This document shows, in pieces, positions 33,652 through 41,795 of a stretch of 64,000 nt of DNA; position 1 is the stretch's first letter; every line of letters starts with the position of its first letter. Location: positions 1 to 64,000 of the forward strand of contig NZ_MAUD01000124.1 of NCBI RefSeq assembly GCF_001700515.1, given 5' to 3'. The position numbers and the translations under genes were made by a program. This stretch comes from Streptomyces lushanensis (lineage in GTDB: Bacteria > Actinomycetota > Actinomycetes > Streptomycetales > Streptomycetaceae). The notes beneath the pieces were generated by a model. It saw only the letters and a program-made list of their open reading frames with translations. It ran no database searches and was not told the DNA's origin.

Positions 33652-33841
33652 ACGCGTTTCATTCTCTGTGGACGACACCGTACCCGCCAGTAGTCAGCGT
33701 CCCAGAGAATTTCCTTAGCCTAGGGAATATTTGCAGAGGGCAACCCGTTGAAGCTACACGTAACACCGATCACGTAACGACCGACGGACGTCCCGTCACC
33801 CACAGTTCTCCAGCAGGAGGATCAGACGAAGGGAGAAGCCT

Positions 33842-33994
33842 GTGCGCTTCGAAATCATGCGACTCGACGACGTCGACGGCACCGCCGTGGACAGCACCGT
33901 CGTGGACGCCGCCTCCGTCAACCGCATCGTGCAGCAAGCCGCCGCGATGGGCCAGCGGATCTATATCCGTCCGGCCGAAGACACGGCCTCATAA
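33842..33994 (+). CDS. short conserved-type hypothetical protein
   Basis: This is a 50-residue ORF beginning MRFEIMRLDDVDGTAVDST and ending IRPAEDTAS. GTG 33842 is preceded by aagggagaag, a good ribosome-binding site, and the frame has the third-position GC pattern of real genes. It ends immediately before a strong terminator shared with the convergent PHP gene. No motif suggests a function. I believe short proteins of this type are common in Streptomyces, but cannot verify it here. Confidence 0.65.
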   Translation: MRFEIMRLDDVDGTAVDSTVVDAASVNRIVQQAAAMGQRIYIRPAEDTAS

Positions 33995-34021
33995 CCGCTC
34001 ACCTCACCACATCGCAGACGA

Positions 34022-34056
34022 AGCGCCCCTGTACGGATCACTCGTACGGGGGCGCT
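34022..34056. terminator. bidirectional terminator
   Basis: A 14-bp stem (agcgcccctgtacg at 34022-34035 with 34043-34056, one G-U pair) and a 7-nt loop. It overlaps the last codons of the PHP gene and serves the short gene on the plus strand. Confidence 0.85.
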
Positions 34057-34928
34057 GCCTGTGTGGTCCAAGCCCTGTCCGGCACCGGAAACGCGCCCGA
34101 GGCGCGCCGGACGATCTCTTCGTAGATCTCCGGATCGGTCGTGCACGCGCCGAGGGCCACGGACTTCCGGCTGCCGTGGTAGTCGCTGGAGCCGGTGACC
34201 AGCAGCCCGAGTCCGGCGGCCCGGCCGCGCAGCCGGGCCCGCGTCGGTGCGTCGTGGTCGGCGTGGTCGACCTCGATACCGTCGAGACCGGCGGCGGCGA
34301 ACCGCGCGACCGCCGAGTCGGGCACGACCGCGCCGCGCTTGACGGCCTGCGGATGGGCGAACACGGTGACTCCGCCCGCGGCCTTGACCAGGCGGATCGC
34401 CTCGAACGGATCGAGTTCGTGCTTCTCGGCGTAGGCACGTCCGCCGTTGGCCAGCCACTCGGGTGTGAAGGCGTCGGACACCGTCTCGACGACACCGAGT
34501 TCGACGAGGGCCGTGGCGATGTGCGGACGTCCGAGGGAGGCGTCGCCCGCGATCCTGGCCACCCGCTCCCAGGTGATCGGAACGCCCAGCTCCTGGAGCT
34601 TGCCGACCATCGTCCGCGCCCGGGGCACCCGGTCGTCCCGTACGAGCTCGCGCTCGCGCAGCAGCTCGGGCTCGTTCGGGTCGAAGAGATAGGCGAGCAT
34701 GTGCAGGCTGATCCCGTCGAGCCGGCAGGACAGCTCCGCGCCGGTCACCAGCGTCAGGTCACGGTCGAGATCCGCGAGCGCGGCGATCGCCTCGGCGTGG
34801 CCGCGCGTGGAGTCGTGGTCGGTCAGGGCGACGACGTCGAGCCCGGCGGCGGCCGCGTTGCGGACCAGCTCGGCGGGGGTGTCCGTACCGTCCGAGGCGG
34901 TGGAGTGGGTGTGCAGATCGATGCGCAC
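34038..34928 (-). CDS. PHP-domain metal-dependent phosphoesterase
   Basis: This is a 296-residue protein of the PHP family. The metal-binding motifs are ordered as expected: DLHTHSTASDGTDTP near the N-terminus, LTDHDS, then FAHPQAVKRG, and SDYHG near the C-terminus. Bacterial stand-alone members (YciV/RnaAM-like) hydrolyse 3',5'-nucleoside bisphosphates or trim short RNAs. GTG 34928 is used because the conserved domain begins there and gggagc lies upstream. It is convergent with the 50-residue ORF, whose terminator it shares. The exact substrate is not determined by the sequence. Confidence 0.85.
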   Translation of the reverse strand: MRIDLHTHSTASDGTDTPAELVRNAAAAGLDVVALTDHDSTRGHAEAIAALADLDRDLTLVTGAELSCRLDGISLHMLAYLFDPNEPELLRERELVRDDRVPRARTMVGKLQELGVPITWERVARIAGDASLGRPHIATALVELGVVETVSDAFTPEWLANGGRAYAEKHELDPFEAIRLVKAAGGVTVFAHPQAVKRGAVVPDSAVARFAAAGLDGIEVDHADHDAPTRARLRGRAAGLGLLVTGSSDYHGSRKSVALGACTTDPEIYEEIVRRASGAFPVPDRAWTTQAAPPYE

Positions 34929-35018
34929 GACGCGTGCTCCGGGAGCTCGGGGCGGACAAAAGCGTTCGCGGACGGGGACGTTCAAGGATAACGGGAGATC
35001 CGAACGGCCCGGACGCCG

Positions 35019-35657
35019 TCAGGACAGCAGTCGCGGCGACAGCGCGCCGCAGGGCAGCAGGTCCACCTCGGCGCCCGCGTCCCGCAGATCGGTCAGCACC
35101 AGTTCGTCGTAGAGCAGCAGTCCCGACTGCTCCGGCCAGACGATCGCCCACAGCCACAGTCCGAGCGCCTCGCCCGCGAAGACCGCCCGGTCGTCCGGAG
35201 CCTGGGCGACATGCCAGAGCGGGGTGGGCCGGCCCGCGGCGAGCAGCTTGGCCTGCGGAGGTTTGTCGACCCCGATGTGCGGCCCGGGATCGGGGCCGTC
35301 GATCCCCGCGTAACGGGCTCCCAGCCCGACCCCCAGCTCCTCCGCGATCAGCAGCAGCTCGCCCGTGCCGCCGAGCGGACCCGGCCCCGAGCAGGCGACG
35401 GCGGTGGCACGGCCTCCGCTGCGGTCGTCGCCCGCGTACGCCACTCCGGTGTACAGCCAGCCGACGGGCAGCGGCCAGGGCATCCAGACCGGGACCCGGG
35501 CGCGGTGCACCACGACACCGAGGGCCTCGACGCTGGGCGGTATCACGGGCTGGAGCGGATGCACGGTGCCGTGCACATCACACTGCCAGGAGTCGGCGAA
35601 AAGACCGGGCGCCCTGACCCGGCCACCGCACTTCGGGCAACTGGGTTCGCCCCTCAT
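35019..35657 (-). CDS. DUF6758 zinc-ribbon protein
   Basis: This is a 212-residue protein beginning MRGEPSCPKCGGRVRAPGL, a CxxC pair, followed by a cysteine/histidine pair in WQCDVHG, which together look like a zinc ribbon. The C-terminal part has a conserved WLYTGVAYAGDDRSGGRAT segment and no transmembrane helix. The pattern matches the Streptomyces DUF6758 family. Its role is unknown. It lies upstream of the PHP gene on the same strand, separated by about 90 bp. Confidence 0.8.
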   Translation of the reverse strand: MRGEPSCPKCGGRVRAPGLFADSWQCDVHGTVHPLQPVIPPSVEALGVVVHRARVPVWMPWPLPVGWLYTGVAYAGDDRSGGRATAVACSGPGPLGGTGELLLIAEELGVGLGARYAGIDGPDPGPHIGVDKPPQAKLLAAGRPTPLWHVAQAPDDRAVFAGEALGLWLWAIVWPEQSGLLLYDELVLTDLRDAGAEVDLLPCGALSPRLLS

Positions 35658-35822
35658 AGCGCCCCACGGTCCTCCCCGGCCGACGCCGCGTCAAGGACGA
35701 TCACCCTTCCGGCGGGAGTCGCCCGGGAACTGAGCAGAACTGAACAAGCGTGTTCCGCGAGGGACCGGTCCGCCGGGATCAGGCCGGCCCGATACCGGCG
35801 ATGCCGAGTCGGACACCGACGG

Positions 35823-36467
35823 TCAGTCCAGGGCCACCGAGCGTCGCAGGGGATCGCGCAGATCCGTGCCGTTGGCCAGCCAGCGTTCCTGGAGGTCCTG
35901 CGCGCCCCTGACCCGTTTCCACGCCGCCTCGTTCGGTGTCATCGGCAGCAGCGGCAGAAAACGCACCGGCTCCAGCGGAGCGTCCAGTTCCAGGTCCGCC
36001 ACCAGTCCGCCGGACTCCCCGACCAGTACCGAGTGGAACGGCGCGCCCGGCCAGAGCGGCGCACCGAGGTCCAGCGAGCCGCCCGAGGCCACGATCACGC
36101 CCTCGACCTGCGGAGACGCGGCGAGTGTGGCCAGCGGACGCAGCACCTGGTCGGTCTCGGCGAGCCCCGCCCGTACGGTGAGGATCAGCTCCGCCCGGGG
36201 CCCCCGCACCGGATCGGCGAGCAGCGCCGACGGGTCCGCCATCGGGTGCGCCGACATCCCGAGGGTGACATACCTCACCACCGCGTCCGGGCCGCCCGCG
36301 GAGCCGCCGCCCCAGCCGGGACCGCCGTCCGGGGAAACGCTCCGGGAGTCCTGGAACCGCAGCACCTCGATACGGTCCGTCCCCAGGAAGGTCACCGAGG
36401 CCCGCGCGTCCGGTTCGCCCAGCGCCATGCGCAACCGGGCCTCCACCAGAGCAAGAATTTCTCCCAT
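35823..36467 (-). CDS. suppressor-of-fused (SUFU) domain protein
   Basis: This is a 214-residue protein with the SUFU fold pattern found in many bacterial proteins: IEVLRFQDS, VRYVTLGMSAHPM, ELILTVRAG and the late FLPLLPMTPNEAAWKR motif. In bacteria these are often linked to immunity or interaction roles, but stand-alone chromosomal copies such as this are of unknown function. ATG 36467 starts the domain; the extension to 36644 is not conserved. No toxin-like gene is adjacent. Confidence 0.78.
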   Translation of the reverse strand: MGEILALVEARLRMALGEPDARASVTFLGTDRIEVLRFQDSRSVSPDGGPGWGGGSAGGPDAVVRYVTLGMSAHPMADPSALLADPVRGPRAELILTVRAGLAETDQVLRPLATLAASPQVEGVIVASGGSLDLGAPLWPGAPFHSVLVGESGGLVADLELDAPLEPVRFLPLLPMTPNEAAWKRVRGAQDLQERWLANGTDLRDPLRRSVALD

Positions 36468-36902
36468 CCGGCGAGCATAGATCCCGTGGGAATCGGGCAG
36501 TGGAAGGGATTGACGTCTGTCTGCTGATAGTCTTGGCCGCCGGTCGGGACAGTGCGCAGAAGCGTCGCTCTCCAGTCCCGACATCACGTCATCCCCCACG
36601 GGGGACCGGCCGGAGGAGGTGGGGCTGCGGTGGATCGAAGTCACCCGGCCAGTACCAGCCGCTCTTCCGCCCCGCTCCTGCCCCGGTGACCCGGGTCCCG
36701 GGGATCTGAGGCCTCAGCCCTTCAGGGCACGGCACTTCGCACGACGGAAGAGCACGTCTTTCTTCTCTGTGTTTTCCGCCTGTCTGTAGCGAACGCCGTC
36801 ACCGCGACCCCGCGGTGCCGCCCGCTTTGCGGACGTACGCACCACGTCCCCATTCCGGGCTGTGCCACCTCGCCCGACGGCCTCTCCGTGAAGGAGCCCG
36901 CC
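36468..36902. other. 435-bp intergenic region between SUFU and CorA genes
   Basis: This is a divergent promoter region. A T/C-rich stretch (cttcttctctgtgttttccgc) lies near 36760-36779. I see no recognised riboswitch, RNA gene or convincing ORF; short open frames here lack coding character. The CorA ribosome-binding site (aaggag) is at its end. Confidence 0.5.
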
Positions 36903-38027
36903 ATGTCGATGATCCGAGACCTGCGCGCAGCGGTCCGCCCGGCCCTGCGCAAGAGCACCGCCGCCTACGGCAAGTACGACTCGTACGACGCCACCCGTGA
37001 CCCGTCCGAGTCGAGCGCGGTGGTCGACTGCGCGGTCTACCGCAAGGGCCGGCGGGTGATGGAGGACCCGTGTGTCACGCCTCACGAGGCGATGCTGCGG
37101 GTACGGGACGGCGGCGGCTTCGCCTGGATCGGCCTCCATGAGCCGACCGAGGAGGAATTCGCCGGTATCGCGGCCGAGTTCGGGCTCCATCCGCTGGCGG
37201 TCGAGGACGCGGTGCACGCGCATCAGCGGCCCAAGCTGGAGCGGTACGACGACACCCTGTTCACGGTCTTCAAGACGATCCACTACGTCGAGCACACCGA
37301 ACTGACCGCGACCAGCGAGGTCGTGGAGACCGGTGAGGTCATGTGCTTCACCGGACGGGACTTCGTCATCACCGTCCGGCACGGCGGCAAGGGCTCCCTG
37401 CGTGCCCTGCGCCACCGTCTTGAGGAGGACGAGGAGTTGCTGGCCAAAGGGCCCTCGGCCGTGCTGCACTCCATCGCCGACCATGTGGTCGACGGATACA
37501 TCGCGGTGGCGGCGGCCGTGCAGGACGACATCGACGAGGTCGAGATCGATGTCTTCTCCGCGCCCGCGAAGGGCAGTCCGCGCGGCTCCGACGCCGGGCG
37601 GATCTATCAGCTCAAGCGCGAGGTACTGGAGTTCAAGCGGGCCGCCTCGCCGCTGCTGCGGCCGATGCAGCTTCTGAGCGAGCGGCCGATGCGGCTGGTG
37701 GACCCGGACATCCAGAAGTACTTCCGGGATGTCGCCGACCATCTCGCGCAGGTGCACGAGCAGGTCATCGGCTTCGACGAACTGCTGAACTCGATCCTCC
37801 AGGCGAATCTGGCGCAGGCGACCGTCGCGCAGAACGAGGACATGCGCAAGATCACCTCATGGGCGGCCATCATCGCCGTGCCGACGGCCATCTGCGGGAT
37901 CTACGGCATGAACTTCGATCACATGCCGGAGCTGCACTGGAAGTTCGGCTATCCGATGGTGCTCGGCGCGATCGCGGTCGTCTGTGTGACGATCCACCGC
38001 ACGCTCAAGCGCAACGGCTGGCTCTAG
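36903..38027 (+). CDS. corA: CorA-family magnesium/cobalt transporter
   Basis: This is a 374-residue CorA-type channel for Mg2+ (also Co2+ or Ni2+). The N-terminal cytoplasmic domain is followed by a long coiled-coil region and two C-terminal helices. The diagnostic GMN tripeptide is at residues 335-337 within GIYGMNFDHMPEL. The protein ends in a short basic tail after the second helix. ATG 36903 is supported by aaggag eight nucleotides upstream; a GTG at 36888 is in frame but lacks one. Two other putative magnesium-linked genes (MgtE-N/CBS and DUF1003) lie 1.7 kb further on. No obvious Mg-sensing riboswitch was seen upstream. Confidence 0.9.
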   Translation: MSMIRDLRAAVRPALRKSTAAYGKYDSYDATRDPSESSAVVDCAVYRKGRRVMEDPCVTPHEAMLRVRDGGGFAWIGLHEPTEEEFAGIAAEFGLHPLAVEDAVHAHQRPKLERYDDTLFTVFKTIHYVEHTELTATSEVVETGEVMCFTGRDFVITVRHGGKGSLRALRHRLEEDEELLAKGPSAVLHSIADHVVDGYIAVAAAVQDDIDEVEIDVFSAPAKGSPRGSDAGRIYQLKREVLEFKRAASPLLRPMQLLSERPMRLVDPDIQKYFRDVADHLAQVHEQVIGFDELLNSILQANLAQATVAQNEDMRKITSWAAIIAVPTAICGIYGMNFDHMPELHWKFGYPMVLGAIAVVCVTIHRTLKRNGWL

Positions 38028-38116
38028 GGTGCCGTTTCCACCGTCACGGCCGCGTCCCGGGGCCCTGTCCGGCGGTGTACGGCCGGGTGTCCGCGGCGGC
38101 CGTTAAGCTGCGGGGC

Positions 38117-38632
38117 ATGACGGATCCGCAGCTCGGCCAGGCGCTTGTCGAGGAGGCCACCAAGAAGTCCGCCCTCGTCTGGGTACGGGGCCCGGGTCCC
38201 GCTCGCGCGCTGTGGCACATCTGGCATGAAGGCGCCACCTATCTGGTCGGGGACGGCCCCGGCGAGCAGCCGCTGCCGGGGCTCTCCGACGGCTCCACCG
38301 CCGAGGTGACCGTGCGCAGCAAGGACAAGGGCGGCCGGCTGGTCGTCTGGACCGCGGCCGTCACCGAGCTGCCCCCGCGCTCGGCGGACTGGGAGACGGC
38401 CGTCGCCGAGCTCAAGGGCAAGCGGCTCAACGCGCCGGACGCGGAGGAGATGCCGGAGCGCTGGGCGCGTGAGTGCCGGGTGCTGCGGCTGACACCGCAG
38501 GACATGACCACCGATCTGTCCTCGGACTCACAGGCCGCCGCGCCGCTGCCCACGGTGGCGACAACTCGTCAGCCCGTACGGACCTCACTCGGGCGGCTGC
38601 TCCTGAGGAAGAACCGCCCGTCCGACGGCTGA
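38117..38632 (+). CDS. hypothetical protein, soluble
   Basis: This is a 171-residue protein starting MTDPQLGQALVEEATKKS. The pattern VRGPGPARALWHIWHEG followed by alternating hydrophobic strands (AEVTVRSKDKGGRLVVWTAAV) suggests a small beta-barrel, perhaps of the flavin-reductase-like split-barrel type, but I cannot make a firm family call. The C-terminal 40 residues are variable and basic. ATG 38117 is chosen because the upstream in-frame extension overlaps the end of corA. It may be co-transcribed with corA, with a 90-bp gap. Confidence 0.7.
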   Translation: MTDPQLGQALVEEATKKSALVWVRGPGPARALWHIWHEGATYLVGDGPGEQPLPGLSDGSTAEVTVRSKDKGGRLVVWTAAVTELPPRSADWETAVAELKGKRLNAPDAEEMPERWARECRVLRLTPQDMTTDLSSDSQAAAPLPTVATTRQPVRTSLGRLLLRKNRPSDG

Positions 38633-38735
38633 GGACGAGACGACCGAGGCCGGGGCGACTCGGAACGGGGCGGCCGAGGACGGGGAGCGGCCGGACGGCC
38701 GCGGCGGGCGGCCCCGCGCTGTCCCGTCCCGGCCG

Positions 38736-39533
38736 TCACTGGTCCTCGGCCTCCGGCAGGCGGCTGCCGTAGTCGACGGTCTCACCCTTCGTCGGCGCCT
38801 CCAGCACGAAGTCCTTGCCCCAGTCGGAGAGCGTGACCGTCCCGGCGCCGCCCGCGCGCACCAGTTGCAGCGGATACGGCACGCCCTCCAGCGAGACGTC
38901 CAGCGTCCCGCCGTCGCCCTCACCGCCGTTGACCTTGATGGTCCGCAGGCCGCCGATCCGGTCGCGGTCGCCCTTGGTCAGCTTGCCGTGCAGCGTCAGT
39001 ATCCCGTCGAGCAGCACATTCTTGTCCGTGAAGCCGCTGAGCTGCTTGTACGACGGATCGTCCTCCGGGACCTTCACATACTTGTCCCGCAGCTTGTCCG
39101 CGACCGCGGAGTCCGCCTCGCTGGGCTCCGCGCTCGCGCCGCTGTCGCCGTCCTCGTCCGCATGGCTCCAGAATCCGGCGTCGGCCTTCAGATACAGCTC
39201 GTCCTCGATCCGCAGGAGCTGGAAGGTGCTGTCCTTGGAGATGACCGAACCGATACCGCCGTCCGCCTTGAGCTGCATGTTGAGCTTGTAGGTCTCCCCG
39301 TTGCTCACCAGCGAGCCGGAGAGCCGGACCGCGCTCGCGCCGTCCGCCGCCGACTGTGCCTTTCTCTCGATCTCGGTGGCGGTGAGCTTCCCGACACCGT
39401 TCGTTCCCTTGTCCGGATCCTCACCGCACGCCGTCACTGCGGCGGCCAGCCCCACGCAGAGCGCGACGGGGAGTGCGGCCCGGCGGACACGGCCGGACGA
39501 CAGGAGAAGGGACACAGACACACTGCCTCTCAT
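38736..39533 (-). CDS. lipoprotein, LppX/LprAFG-like
   Basis: This is a 265-residue secreted lipoprotein. A basic N-terminus and hydrophobic core end in the lipobox TAC with GEDPDK following, so it is anchored outside the membrane. The remainder alternates strands and helices, with ALLEL-type segments such as RLSGSLVSNGETYKLNMQL, as in LppX/LprG-type lipid-binding lipoproteins of actinobacteria. The start is uncertain: ATG 39533 is listed, but in-frame GTG codons 5 and 7 follow a purine-rich agagg and may be used. It is divergent from the MgtE-N gene and could carry a lipid or glycolipid; this is inference from fold only. Confidence 0.72.
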   Translation of the reverse strand: MRGSVSVSLLLSSGRVRRAALPVALCVGLAAAVTACGEDPDKGTNGVGKLTATEIERKAQSAADGASAVRLSGSLVSNGETYKLNMQLKADGGIGSVISKDSTFQLLRIEDELYLKADAGFWSHADEDGDSGASAEPSEADSAVADKLRDKYVKVPEDDPSYKQLSGFTDKNVLLDGILTLHGKLTKGDRDRIGGLRTIKVNGGEGDGGTLDVSLEGVPYPLQLVRAGGAGTVTLSDWGKDFVLEAPTKGETVDYGSRLPEAEDQ

Positions 39534-39730
39534 ACGCGGTGGCGGCTGGCAGACCGCAGCGTACCCGGGCTGTCCGCACGGCTCGACAGAGAGCCGGGCC
39601 GCCGCCGTACGCACGCCGTACGGACCGTTCCACCAGGGCGTACCGCACCGGTACGGGCTAGCCTGAACCCGTTATCACGCTGGATAGAAGGACATTCAGG
39701 GACAGGCGCTCAGGGACAGGGAGGCGCGCG

Positions 39731-41014
39731 ATGGCCGCTGGCGCTCCTCGGATCTTCGTCTCGCATCTGGCCGGTGCGCCGGTCTTCGATCCCAGCGGCG
39801 ACCAGGTGGGCCGGGTCCGCGATCTGGTCGCCGTGCTGCGGGTCGGCCGCCGGCCGCCACGGCTGCTCGGTCTGGTCGTCGAGGCGCTCACCCGGCGCCG
39901 GATCTTTCTGCCCATGACCCGCGTCACCGGTATCGAGTCGGGCCAGGTGATCACCACCGGTGTGCTGAACGTACGGCGCTTCGAGCAGCGCCCGACGGAG
40001 CGGCTGGTGCTCGGCGAGCTGCTGGACCGCCGGGTGCGGCTGGTGGAGAGCGGCGAGGAGGTGACCGTCCTCGATGTGGCGATCCGCCAGCTCCCGGCCC
40101 GCCGCGACTGGGAGATCGACAAGGTCTATGTACGGCGCGGCAGGAAGGGCGGCGCGCTGCGGCGGCGCGGTGAGGCGCTGACCGTCGAGTGGTCGGCGGT
40201 CACCGGTTTCTCGCTGGAGGAGGAGGGGCAGGGCGCGGAGAATCTCGTCGCCACCTTCGAGCGGCTGCGCCCGGCCGATCTCGCCAACGCGCTGCACCAC
40301 CTCACACCGAAGCGGCGGGCCGAGGTGGCCGCGGCGCTGGACGACGACCGTCTCGCGGATGTGATGGAGGAGCTTCCCGAGGACGACCAGGTGGAGATCC
40401 TCGGCAAGCTGGAGGAGGAGCGCGCGGCCGATGTGCTGGAGGCGATGGACCCGGACGACGCGGCCGATCTGCTCTCCGAGCTGCCCGACGTGGACAAGGA
40501 GCGGCTGCTGACACTGATGCGGCCGGACGACGCGGCGGACGTCCGGCGTCTGATGTCGTACGAGGAGCGGACCGCGGGCGGTCTGATGACGACCGACCCG
40601 ATCGTGCTGCGGCCGGACGCGACGGTCGCCGACGCGCTGGCCCGGGTACGGCAGCAGGACCTCTCCCCCTCGCTCGCCGCACAGGTCTATGTGTGCCGGC
40701 CGCCCGACGAGACGCCGACGGGCAGATATCTGGGCACGGTCCACTTCCAGCGGCTGCTGCGGGAGCCGCCGTACACCCTGGTCAGCTCGATCGTGGACAA
40801 CGATCTGCCGCCGCTGCACCCGCAGACGCCGCTCTCCTCGATCACCAGCTTCCTCGCCGCGTACAACATGGTCTCGGCGCCGGTGGTGGACGACAGCGGC
40901 TCACTGCTCGGCGCGGTGACCGTCGACGACGTGCTCGACCACATGCTGCCGGACGACTGGCGCGAGACGGACTACCACGGCCTGGAGGAGGAGGCGGTGG
41001 GCCGTGGTGAGTGA
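39731..41014 (+). CDS. MgtE N-terminal/CBS protein without a channel domain
   Basis: This is a 427-residue protein combining PRC-barrel-like strands at the N-terminus (residues of about 10-130), an MgtE_N superhelical domain (repeats of DDDRLADVMEELPEDDQVEIL and DPDDAADLLSELPDVDKERL, written here in parts) and two CBS domains (about 270-410). The transmembrane channel of MgtE is completely absent, so this is a soluble regulatory module. In MgtE these parts sense Mg2+ and gate the pore, so a regulatory role is plausible. ATG 39731 is clear. It overlaps the DUF1003 gene by 11 bp, indicating coupling. From memory, Rv1232c has this architecture. Confidence 0.87.
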   Translation: MAAGAPRIFVSHLAGAPVFDPSGDQVGRVRDLVAVLRVGRRPPRLLGLVVEALTRRRIFLPMTRVTGIESGQVITTGVLNVRRFEQRPTERLVLGELLDRRVRLVESGEEVTVLDVAIRQLPARRDWEIDKVYVRRGRKGGALRRRGEALTVEWSAVTGFSLEEEGQGAENLVATFERLRPADLANALHHLTPKRRAEVAAALDDDRLADVMEELPEDDQVEILGKLEEERAADVLEAMDPDDAADLLSELPDVDKERLLTLMRPDDAADVRRLMSYEERTAGGLMTTDPIVLRPDATVADALARVRQQDLSPSLAAQVYVCRPPDETPTGRYLGTVHFQRLLREPPYTLVSSIVDNDLPPLHPQTPLSSITSFLAAYNMVSAPVVDDSGSLLGAVTVDDVLDHMLPDDWRETDYHGLEEEAVGRGE

Positions 41015-41606
41015 CCATCGTACGGACAGGGACGGCGGCCGGGAGCGGGCGAGGGCCGTGCCCGGCATGGGGTCGACGGCGCTGACCCGCGGCAGCCGGA
41101 ACCGTCTCGACCAGCCGCTGCCACCGCGCCGCAAGCTGCTGCCCGACTACGATCCCGAGGCGTTCGGCGTGCTCTCGGAGCGGATCGCCCGCTTCCTGGG
41201 CACGGGCCGCTTCATCGTGTGGATGACGCTGATCATCGTCCTGTGGCTCGTCTGGAACATCACCGCCCCGGTCTGGCTGCGCTGGGACCCGTATCCCTTC
41301 ATCTTCCTGACGCTGATGCTCTCCCTCCAGGCCTCGTACGCCGCGCCGCTGATCCTGCTGGCGCAGAACCGCCAGGACGACCGCGACCGGGTCACCCATG
41401 AGCAGGAACGCAAGCAGAACGAGCGCTCCATCGCCGACACGGAGTATCTGACCCGTGAGATCGCGGCGCTGCGGATAGGCCTCGGCGAGGTCGCCACACG
41501 CGACTGGATCCGGTCCGAACTCCAGGACCTGGTGCGGGACATGGTGGAACACCGGGTGGTGTTCCCTGCCGAGACCGTCCACGGCCGCGAGGACTCCGAC
41601 CACTGA
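41004..41606 (+). CDS. DUF1003 membrane protein
   Basis: This is a 200-residue protein of the DUF1003 family. Two transmembrane helices (residues of about 70-90 and 100-120) form the conserved core with RFLGTGRFIVWMTLIIVLW and FPFIFLTL-type segments. The C-terminal region is a predicted coiled coil and ends in a hydrophilic tail. It starts inside the MgtE-N gene (GTG 41004 or 41007), so translation is probably coupled. A partnership with the MgtE-N protein as membrane anchor is a hypothesis from the overlap; DUF1003 function is unknown. Confidence 0.85.
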   Translation: MVSDHRTDRDGGRERARAVPGMGSTALTRGSRNRLDQPLPPRRKLLPDYDPEAFGVLSERIARFLGTGRFIVWMTLIIVLWLVWNITAPVWLRWDPYPFIFLTLMLSLQASYAAPLILLAQNRQDDRDRVTHEQERKQNERSIADTEYLTREIAALRIGLGEVATRDWIRSELQDLVRDMVEHRVVFPAETVHGREDSDH

Positions 41607-41611
41607 CAGCC

Positions 41612-41666
41612 CCACAGACAGGCCCACAGGCCCACAGACCCGCAGACGGACAGACACAGACGGGCA
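41612..41666. repeat. ACAG-rich low-complexity spacer
   Basis: Short imperfect repeats of cccacag and acagac fill the start of the spacer between the DUF1003 gene and mrp, followed by ccgccggac repeats to about 41755. Together they account for most of the 189-bp gap. No promoter or RNA was recognised. Confidence 0.6.
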
Positions 41667-41795
41667 CCGCCCCGGACGCCGCCGGACCCTTCCGGGGGCC
41701 TCCGTACGCCGGCGGACATCCGTGGACACCGCCGGACGCCGCCGGACGGCCGACAGCCTTTCCCGGGGCGGCGCCGGGCGCCGTACCATCTGGGT

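Noticed and set aside
36500-36709. 69-codon ORF in the SUFU-CorA gap
   Set aside because: Composition lacks coding character and no ribosome-binding site or family pattern is seen.
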